Assembly (NCBI RefSeq): GCF_001294465.1 | Contig: NZ_LGAA01000011.1 | Location: forward strand, 62,001-126,000 | Direction of reading: 5' to 3' | From: Moellerella wisconsensis ATCC 35017 | Lineage (GTDB): Bacteria; Pseudomonadota; Gammaproteobacteria; Enterobacterales; Enterobacteriaceae | Length of the DNA stretch: 64,000 nucleotides | Shown: in pieces, positions 57,301 to 64,000 of the stretch | Numbering within the stretch: position 1 is the first letter of the stretch | Layout of the letters: every line of letters begins with the position of its first letter | Notes under the pieces: model-generated | What the model saw: only the letters and a program-made list of their open reading frames with translations | Told to the model about the DNA's origin: nothing | Database searches by the model: none | Program-made: the position numbers and the translations under genes

Positions 57301-60300
57301 ATGTCACATAAATTACCTTCAGCAACAAAATGTATTTTGGGCTATGGGTTGATCTTATTAACCGCATTTTATCCTCTCCATCCTGCCTGGGGGAGTGCTT
57401 TAATAATAAATAAATCCACGCAATTAACCCAACAAAATAATATTCCTATTATTAATATTGCTACGCCCAATAATGCGGGAATTTCGCATAATAAATATCG
57501 ACAGTTTAATATCAATAATCAAGGAATGATCCTCAATAATGCCACCAATAAGGTGACTTCTCAGTTAGCTGGACTAATTAATGCGAACAGTCAGTTAAGA
57601 GGTCAAGCGGCTGATTTAATCATTAATGAAGTGACCAGTAATCAGTTCTCTTATTTAAATGGAAAATTAGAAGTCGCTGGAAAAAAAGCAGCGGTATTTA
57701 TTGCTAATCCGAATGGGATCACTTGTGATGGCTGTAGTTTTATTAATTCACACGTTGTTACTTTAACCACCGGAAAACCTATTTTCGATCCTCAAGGGGC
57801 ATTAACCGCGCTTGATGTTAAGCGCGGAAGAGTGATTGTTGGTCGCGGTGGAATGGATGCTCTATCTACGGATTATACAGAAATTATTAGCCGTGCAACT
57901 GAATTGAATGGAAAAATAAAAGCACAACAGCTCTCTTTAATACAGGGAGTTAATAAAGTTGATTTTCAAAACGGAACTATTACGCAAATACCAAGTACAC
58001 AAATACCGGCTAATTATAGAAAACCCGCCATCGCTATTGATACCAAAAACTTGGGGGGGATGTATGCTAATCAAATTCGGCTAGTCAGCAGCGAAGCGGG
58101 TGTTGGGGTTAATTTAGCTAATATCCACAGTAATCAAAAAGATATTACGATCACCGTTGACGGTAAAATAACTTTTAATGGCAATATTCAATCTACGACT
58201 GATTTAAATATCAGTAGTAAAGATATTGACGTTACTAGGAATAAACGACTGTATGCAGAAAAAGATATTACTTTAGCCTCAGATAATCTCAATAATTATG
58301 GTCAAATTATCGCTCAAAGAAATATACGATTATTCAGTAATCAACTGATAAATAGTGGCGATAAAGCACTTATTCAAGCAAATGATAATTTATGGATACA
58401 AAAAAATGCACAAGGAGATTTAAGTCATTTAGTTGAAAATAGAGCGGCAACACTAAAAACCGAGAAAGGCGATTTAATTATTCGTACTAAGCAATTAGAG
58501 AATAAAAATCCATTAACTTTAATTGAACAAAAAATATTGCCTGAAGAAGGAATGTTATTGATTAATGACTGGGGATTAATGTCAGCTAATAATCCCCGAT
58601 GGCTTAATATTGCTTTTGTTGAATTAGGGCTTTCTGCCGATGATGATGCCAGTAAAATTCCGCGTAAATGGTTTGGTGTCACCCAAATACCTTATGATTT
58701 AGATAAACAAAATATGCACTTCCATGTGCAAAAAGGGACGTTTAAATTAGAAAATGCCAGTCAGCCTAGCTATATTGTGGGGGGTAACAATGTTTTTATT
58801 AATGCGAATATTATTAATAATTCACAAAGTGATATTAGTGCTGAAAATGATTTAATTATAACAGGCGGTGAATTCAATAATCCCAGTTTAACCACCGGCC
58901 AATATCACTTTTTTGATCACTATCAGCTTAATGGTGAATATCGAGAATTTGGTCTCAGAGAGTATCCAGTTAGAGTATATCAAAGACATAATTTATGGAT
59001 GGATGATGAGGTTTATTCGGGAAATATTTCCGCTAAAAATAACCTCGTCGTTAATATGCTAAATAATTTTAATTTTGATATTAATCGAGGTGGGATAACA
59101 AATAATGACAGCTTTCATGAAATTATTACATCGCAAACACCACTGACTAACATTTCGGCCAATAATATTATATTAGACGTTAATAATCTTATTGGTGGAC
59201 AAAATATAGTAGCAGAAAATGACCTTACCATAATAGCGAATGCCAGTATTAGATTAAATCAACCCTTATTACAGGCAGGTAAAAATTTAACACTCAATGC
59301 TGTTGAATTAATACAAGGAAATATTGTCAGCCTGATCGGTGAAAATGTATCTCTATTATCAAAAAACAACAGTATTATTTTCGATAACCCTCATTTTTCA
59401 CTCTATGATGAAAATTCAGGGAAATACTTTAGCCGCATTGGCGCTTCAGGCATTAATACGTTGATCGCGGGAAAAGATATAACATTAAATAATCTCTCTA
59501 TTTCTGATGCTGATAGCCTGCGTATTTCTGCTGGGAATAATATCTCCATCAGTAATCATAAAGATTACATGGAATCACTTTTTTTTCATCCCTATCCCTA
59601 TCCTTATCTCGATAACATAAATTTAGATAATTATAATTTCAGACCTAAAACAAGCGTCGCTTCATATGATAATTTATTATCATTTATCAATAAGAAAGAT
59701 ATTACGTTAGCGGCAAATAATGACCTCACTTTACAGGGAGTCTCTTTCTTCGGTATTGATTCAATTAGTATAAGCGCAGGGCGTGATATTAATCTATTTT
59801 CTGAAGATAAAATATCCCTATATGAACTTATCGATAGTCCTGTAACTAATATAGTAAAGCGAATTGACTTCTATACGAATAAAGATCTGTTATTAAGTTC
59901 AGGTCGAGATATTAATCTTAATGGTGTCAACCTTCTTTCAAAAGAGCGCTTAACTCTGCTGGCAGGACGTAATATTGATTTAAATCCGCGAGCTTTCTCT
60001 TGGCATACGGATATTGATAGCGGAATTATAAACCAACTTAATATAGACACCTTTGTTCGTGGTGATAAAGGCGTAATACTCGCGGCAAATAATAGCATCA
60101 CATCGAAAGGAAGTGCTCTTAGATCTCAAAGCGATATTTTATTGACCAGTGGTGGGGATATACGCTTAGAGTCATTTAAAAGCCACTTTCGGCGCCAAGA
60201 TGGGAATACGCTAAAAGAATATCATAATCAATCGGTTACAGATATATGGAGCCGGGATAATCTCACCATTTTATCGGAAGGTAGTATTCTATTTCAAGCG

Positions 60301-62736
60301 ACAAAAATGGAGGCAAAAGGCGCGATAGAAATTGCGGCTAAAGGTGGCTTTCTCTATGCACAAGCCGTAGAGGAAGTTTACAACCAATCAGGCAAAGATC
60401 GCAGTTGTAAACGTTTTTTAGGCTTTAAATCTTGTAATTTATTTGGTTCTAGTACCCGAGATTGGACAAAATATCAGGTAACAAATAAAGTCACAGAATT
60501 TACCGCTGAAGAGGATATTAACTTATGGGCGAGAGATGATATTACGCTCGAAGCCTCAAAAATTAGGACACTCAATAATGCCAAGATAACGAGCGAGCAA
60601 GGAAGCATTAATTTTAGGGCAGTAAGGGATCGTAATTTTGAGCAAGTAATTGGCAAGTCGTCCGGTTTTTTCCTTACTCATAACGACACCGGTTATATCG
60701 CAGATACTTGGGCATTACCGTCATTATATATCGGTGGTGAACTTTCGATTGAATCGAGCCATGCCATTTCAGCGGATATTAAAGCTAATAATAGGCAGTC
60801 GATAGATGATGTTTTGACCTCGTTAAGTAATAGCGAGGGAAGCGAATGGTTAGCTCAGCTAAAAGACAATGATAATGTCCACTGGGATCAGGTTTATGAC
60901 GCCTATGACGATTGGGATCATGAAACCAAGCGGCTAAACCCAGTGGTCTCTGCCGTGATTGCTATCGCCGTTGCTGCCGCGACTTATGGCTCCGGTTTAG
61001 CCGCATCGGCGAGTGCATCAGCTGTAGCTGCTAGCGGCACAACAGGCGTCCCCGCCGCCGTGGTTTCTGGCATGGCGAGTGCGGGACTTGCCGGATTAAC
61101 GTCACAAGCTGCTGTGGCGTTAGTTGAAAACGAAGGCAATCTTTCTGATACCTTCAAAGCCTTAGGCAATAGCGACACGGTTAAATCCCTTGTTAGCCAA
61201 ATGATTATCGGCGGCGCATTAAATGGCCTCGATATCTATATGGGCTGGAAAGCCGATCCCTCTTTAGCCAGTTCCTCCTTCGATCCCGCTCAATTCAAAA
61301 TTCCTTCATTAACCCATCGCCAATGGAACGATGTTGCCCGCCGAATTGCGGCACAATCGGCGATTATCACCACCACCCATAGCGCTATTCACGGCGGCAA
61401 TTTTATTGATAATTTTAAAACCGCGTTGACTCACAGTATCGCCAACCAACTTCATGCCGATGGAGCTCAATATATTGGTGACAGTGCAGAATATCTGGGG
61501 CAAGGGGGGAAAATACTCAGCCACGCAACTGTTGCAGGTATAGCTGCCGAAATCAGGGGCGGCAATGTTAAAGGTGCGATGGTCGGTAGCTTGGCAGCGG
61601 AATTGGCAGCCGCATCTTTTGGCGAAAATATTGTGAAAGCCAGTGAGTGGGGACGGGTTTCAGAACTCCAAGCACAAGTTGCTCGCACTTTTGGCGGTAT
61701 AGCGGGCGGTGTATTTACCGGAAAACCCGGCGGGGTCTATAGCGGAGCCGAATCGGCTGAAACTACCTTTCGCAATAATTACTTGTCTCACCATCAAAAA
61801 ATATTGATGAACAGAGAGCTAGACGCTGAGACTAATTACGTTAAAAAAGCGGTAATTTATGCGCGTTGGGGATTGCTGAGTAGTTCGCAAGACGGTGCGC
61901 TAGCGGCGGGATTTGTCTCTGGTGTCCCCGTGGAGCTTTATGACACCGTAGTGACGATTGTGGGTGCCGCGGTTAATTATCGCGAAACACTACAAGCGAT
62001 AAAAAACCTGATTAATAGCGGCGATGTTCTGGATACTGTCTATCAAGCTGAAAAAGCCGATTTGCTACAGCGTATCGACAAAATAGAACAAGCTTATGAA
62101 CATGCTGGAGTTGATGGGGCTTTTAATGCGGGGCTGGAATCAGGAAAGTTAGTTACCAAAGCCATAGGTTATCTGGCCGCAGGTAAAGCTGCGACCAGTA
62201 TCACTACAAAAACAGTGGATAGAGTTCGGCAATTATCGGACCCCAAAAATGGGCCACCGATAGTTGAAATCAAAGATATCTACCGTATCGAGAGTGATGG
62301 CAGTAAAACGGGCATGGCTTGGGGGGAGGGGGTTTATAAACAGGGTTATCCATTTGAGGATTTTGTGGGAAAAGAGTTAAAACTGCCGGAGAGTGCACGA
62401 CTACCTTATGGATTTAAAACATTTGATTATTATGATATAGCTACAAGACAAGCGATCAGTGTTAAAACACTGAATACCTCAGCTAAGAGCTATCAGTCAC
62501 CGAATAGTGTAAATAGAAAAATTAATCAGCATATTGATAAAATCGATGAATTTAAAACTGGCGGAAGAGGGAAATTTAAATTAACCAAAGATATGATCCA
62601 AATAAAAGATTTACATATTGCGGTTCCTAAAACAACGAGCTTAGCTCAGTGGCTCGAAATTAATAAATCGATCAACTATGCAACGGAAAGGAATATTACT
62701 GTAAAAGTCACTGTTGTGGCGGGAGAAACTCAATGA
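57301..62736 (+). CDS. cdiA: CdiA-type contact-dependent inhibition exoprotein
   Basis: A cell-surface toxin filament of 1,811 residues, short for CdiA. Order: signal peptide (1-31, ends PAWGS); TPS secretion domain (to about 250) with NPNGITCDGCSF; beta-helical repeat region (about 270-1,170) with many NLxxxG/DIxL units; DUF637-type and pretoxin region (about 1,205-1,640); and a toxin domain (about 1,670-1,811) with GYPFEDFV, TFDYYDIATRQAISVKTL and KSYQSPNSVNRKINQHID. The last resembles PD-(D/E)xK-type nuclease toxins. No VENN motif. AAGGAG is eight bases before ATG 57301; the GTG at 57292 overlaps it. Stop overlaps cdiI by four bases. Confidence 0.85.
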   Translation: MSHKLPSATKCILGYGLILLTAFYPLHPAWGSALIINKSTQLTQQNNIPIINIATPNNAGISHNKYRQFNINNQGMILNNATNKVTSQLAGLINANSQLRGQAADLIINEVTSNQFSYLNGKLEVAGKKAAVFIANPNGITCDGCSFINSHVVTLTTGKPIFDPQGALTALDVKRGRVIVGRGGMDALSTDYTEIISRATELNGKIKAQQLSLIQGVNKVDFQNGTITQIPSTQIPANYRKPAIAIDTKNLGGMYANQIRLVSSEAGVGVNLANIHSNQKDITITVDGKITFNGNIQSTTDLNISSKDIDVTRNKRLYAEKDITLASDNLNNYGQIIAQRNIRLFSNQLINSGDKALIQANDNLWIQKNAQGDLSHLVENRAATLKTEKGDLIIRTKQLENKNPLTLIEQKILPEEGMLLINDWGLMSANNPRWLNIAFVELGLSADDDASKIPRKWFGVTQIPYDLDKQNMHFHVQKGTFKLENASQPSYIVGGNNVFINANIINNSQSDISAENDLIITGGEFNNPSLTTGQYHFFDHYQLNGEYREFGLREYPVRVYQRHNLWMDDEVYSGNISAKNNLVVNMLNNFNFDINRGGITNNDSFHEIITSQTPLTNISANNIILDVNNLIGGQNIVAENDLTIIANASIRLNQPLLQAGKNLTLNAVELIQGNIVSLIGENVSLLSKNNSIIFDNPHFSLYDENSGKYFSRIGASGINTLIAGKDITLNNLSISDADSLRISAGNNISISNHKDYMESLFFHPYPYPYLDNINLDNYNFRPKTSVASYDNLLSFINKKDITLAANNDLTLQGVSFFGIDSISISAGRDINLFSEDKISLYELIDSPVTNIVKRIDFYTNKDLLLSSGRDINLNGVNLLSKERLTLLAGRNIDLNPRAFSWHTDIDSGIINQLNIDTFVRGDKGVILAANNSITSKGSALRSQSDILLTSGGDIRLESFKSHFRRQDGNTLKEYHNQSVTDIWSRDNLTILSEGSILFQATKMEAKGAIEIAAKGGFLYAQAVEEVYNQSGKDRSCKRFLGFKSCNLFGSSTRDWTKYQVTNKVTEFTAEEDINLWARDDITLEASKIRTLNNAKITSEQGSINFRAVRDRNFEQVIGKSSGFFLTHNDTGYIADTWALPSLYIGGELSIESSHAISADIKANNRQSIDDVLTSLSNSEGSEWLAQLKDNDNVHWDQVYDAYDDWDHETKRLNPVVSAVIAIAVAAATYGSGLAASASASAVAASGTTGVPAAVVSGMASAGLAGLTSQAAVALVENEGNLSDTFKALGNSDTVKSLVSQMIIGGALNGLDIYMGWKADPSLASSSFDPAQFKIPSLTHRQWNDVARRIAAQSAIITTTHSAIHGGNFIDNFKTALTHSIANQLHADGAQYIGDSAEYLGQGGKILSHATVAGIAAEIRGGNVKGAMVGSLAAELAAASFGENIVKASEWGRVSELQAQVARTFGGIAGGVFTGKPGGVYSGAESAETTFRNNYLSHHQKILMNRELDAETNYVKKAVIYARWGLLSSSQDGALAAGFVSGVPVELYDTVVTIVGAAVNYRETLQAIKNLINSGDVLDTVYQAEKADLLQRIDKIEQAYEHAGVDGAFNAGLESGKLVTKAIGYLAAGKAATSITTKTVDRVRQLSDPKNGPPIVEIKDIYRIESDGSKTGMAWGEGVYKQGYPFEDFVGKELKLPESARLPYGFKTFDYYDIATRQAISVKTLNTSAKSYQSPNSVNRKINQHIDKIDEFKTGGRGKFKLTKDMIQIKDLHIAVPKTTSLAQWLEINKSINYATERNITVKVTVVAGETQ

Positions 62737-63236
62737 TTGATAATTTTGGACAAGGACTCAATGCTTCCATTTATGCCACTGAAAAATTTTATTGTGTAGA
62801 AACATTATCTGGACATGGATTACTTATTGACGATAATTTAGTGAGCCCGATCTATTTTACCAAACAGGTCGCAGATGCCGAGTTCGGTCATGCCATTCGG
62901 CATGCATTATCCTTAAGCCGCCTGGTAGACCCCAAAGATCCTGATTTTTTTAATCATGATCAGATTGAGAAGCGATATAAATTATGGATTGCTGAAGCCA
63001 TGGACATGTGGGGCTATAAAAACCGCAAAGCGTTATTTACAAAGATGCACACTTGTACGGTTAAGTTATTGAATAATGAAATAAAGATTATGCCATGGTC
63101 ACACGAAAAGCTCGAAGCATGGGGCTCGCAGGGAATGAAGGAAGAGGATAATATTATTTTGCCTTCCAGTGTGTCAGATGAGGCGTTAGGAGCTGCAGTC
63201 AAAAAAGCCTTTTTACGCTGCAGAAATTATGTTTAA
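62733..63236 (+). CDS. cdiI: CdiI-type immunity protein
   Basis: A 167-residue acidic, soluble protein without signal peptide. It starts four bases before the cdiA stop, the usual position of the immunity gene that protects the producer and its siblings. The N-terminal FYCVETLSGHGLLI and the later KRYKLWIAEAMDMWGYKNRKALFTKM resemble CDI immunity proteins paired with endonuclease toxins of this type. Binding to the CdiA C-terminal domain is inferred from position. Confidence 0.8.
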   Translation: MIDNFGQGLNASIYATEKFYCVETLSGHGLLIDDNLVSPIYFTKQVADAEFGHAIRHALSLSRLVDPKDPDFFNHDQIEKRYKLWIAEAMDMWGYKNRKALFTKMHTCTVKLLNNEIKIMPWSHEKLEAWGSQGMKEEDNIILPSSVSDEALGAAVKKAFLRCRNYV

Positions 63237-63266
63237 TCTAACGCGGTAAATCTTTTTATCTATTAG

Positions 63267-63452
63267 TTTTCGATTAAAGGTGCTCAGCTCCATTCATCCA
63301 ACCCAATGAAATCCTTAAAAAATAAACCCAAGGTAACACCAGATCCGCAAGGTGGCTCAGGGTACTATAAGTATGAAGCTGTCGAATTAGAAATTATTTA
63401 TAATCCTACCACTGGGCAAATAGGTCATATTCAGCCAATTAAAACAAAATAA
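63267..63452 (+). pseudogene. Orphan CdiA-CT toxin fragment
   Basis: The frame is open from just after TAG 63264-63266 to TAA 63450-63452. It reads KGAQLHSSNPMKSLKNKPK, then a Pro/Gly stretch and YYKYEAVELEIIYNPTTGQI to the end. An ATG lies at 63306 (48 codons), but there is no ribosome site. The lack of a start and of the upstream toxin parts fits a displaced toxin tip, common downstream of cdiI genes, that can recombine into cdiA. Confidence 0.6.
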
Positions 63453-63464
63453 GGAAACTCTAAA

Positions 63465-63788
63465 ATGGATATATGGGCACTGTTAGAAAATGAATTAATT
63501 CAGTACCGAGAATTAACGGCTCAGATTAGGCGAAAATTAATGCTGTATGAAACTGAATGTCTAGAGTTAATTTCACAAATTAATGGTAAAAAATTTAATG
63601 ATTGCCAAGATATATTTGATTCGTTATATAATATTCAACAAAAAATAGCTACTGCTTTATATAAATATGAGTTTCCTTTAAATGAAAATTTAGCAAATTT
63701 CGTATATCATTTTGACCGAGATGACGTTTATTCAAGAAAATATTGGTATAAAAAAATTAATGAAGGATTAACATGGCCTAAAGAGTAA
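63465..63788 (+). CDS. Putative orphan immunity protein
   Basis: A 107-residue, helix-rich, soluble protein that I do not recognise by family (LELISQINGKKFNDCQDIF, then YHFDRDDVYSRKYWYKKI). It lies 12 bases after the orphan toxin fragment with AAGGAA upstream, so it is most likely the immunity partner of that fragment. Inference from position only. Confidence 0.55.
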   Translation: MDIWALLENELIQYRELTAQIRRKLMLYETECLELISQINGKKFNDCQDIFDSLYNIQQKIATALYKYEFPLNENLANFVYHFDRDDVYSRKYWYKKINEGLTWPKE

Positions 63789-64000
63789 TCTAATAAAATT
63801 GAGTTTTAAATAGCAAAACAAAATAAAAATTCAAAATAAATAGAATAGATATTATTTAAAAGCAATTATTAAGATTTGAATCCTAAGTGTACGATGATAA
63901 AAAGCTATCTCAATGATATTTCAAGTTATATTATGGCTAGCTTATTTATCTTTATCTAAATAAATTAAACTAGAATAGTAAAATTTCAATGTGAACCGAT
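63789..64000. other. AT-rich right end of the window
   Basis: No gene is seen in these 212 bases. A further orphan toxin/immunity module or a mobile-element end may follow outside the window. Confidence 0.4.

Noticed and set aside
61110-61140. VENN junction of CdiA (VENEG near DUF637)
   Set aside because: Only a partial resemblance, and it lies about 530 residues before the toxin, inside the DUF637 part.

Overview
The window is chromosomal DNA of a member of the order Enterobacterales, of moderate to low GC. The left 47 kb follows the Escherichia coli 10-12 min gene order (mscK-rsmS-priC-apt-dnaX-ybaB-recR-htpG-adk-hemH-gsk-ybaL-fsr-ushA-ybaK-ybaP-copA-cueR-ybbJ-qmcA-cnoX-ybbO-tesA-ybbA-ybbP, then purKE-lpxH-ppiB-cysS and ybcJ-folD-argU). 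Several E. coli genes are absent: ybaN, aes, ybaQ, ybaST, fetAB and the rhs/allantoin block. Others are inserted: an MFS transporter, yecA, an aaeXAB-like cassette with marC, and fruBKA. This fits a non-Escherichia enterobacterium (Budviciaceae, Yersiniaceae, Hafniaceae or similar); the sequence alone does not let me name the genus.

Layout. 1-12.4 kb: mechanosensitive channel (partial), replication and recombination genes (priC, dnaX, recR), purine salvage (apt, adk, gsk), the chaperone htpG behind a sigma-32-like promoter, and hemH. 12.4-19 kb: transporters ybaL and fsr, periplasmic ushA, ybaK and ybaP. 19-23 kb: copper defence, copA and cueR, with a textbook CueR promoter and a tandemly duplicated metal-binding domain in CopA. 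22.8-30 kb: membrane and redox quality control (ybbJ-qmcA, cnoX), ybbO, tesA and ybbAP. 30-36.8 kb: an MFS carrier, purEK under a PurR box, lpxH, ppiB and cysS. 36.9-41.2 kb: yecA and a putative aromatic-acid efflux operon (aaeXAB-marC). 41.6-45.5 kb: fructose PTS operon fruBKA with two Cra boxes. 45.7-47.4 kb: a possible small-RNA gene, degenerate repeats and ybcJ-folD.

At 47.6 kb lies tRNA-Arg(UCU). An integrase remnant abuts its CCA end, and everything to the right looks accessory. First comes a nitric-oxide/nitrate stress cluster: a phzF-family gene, norR, norVW with three NorR sites and a sigma-54 promoter, two tandem yeaR-like genes, and a yoaG gene that is an internal duplication. After a 950-base AT-rich gap comes a contact-dependent inhibition (CDI) locus: cdiB, a short cdiA with a nuclease-like C-terminal toxin, cdiI, then an orphan toxin fragment and a likely immunity gene.

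The most noteworthy observations are the fused double-YoaG protein beside duplicated YeaR proteins, the CDI locus with its orphan toxin/immunity cassette, the 97%-identical duplication of a CopA heavy-metal domain, the fully preserved dnaX frameshift signal, and the promoter-plus-terminator small-RNA candidate at about 45.79-46.07 kb.
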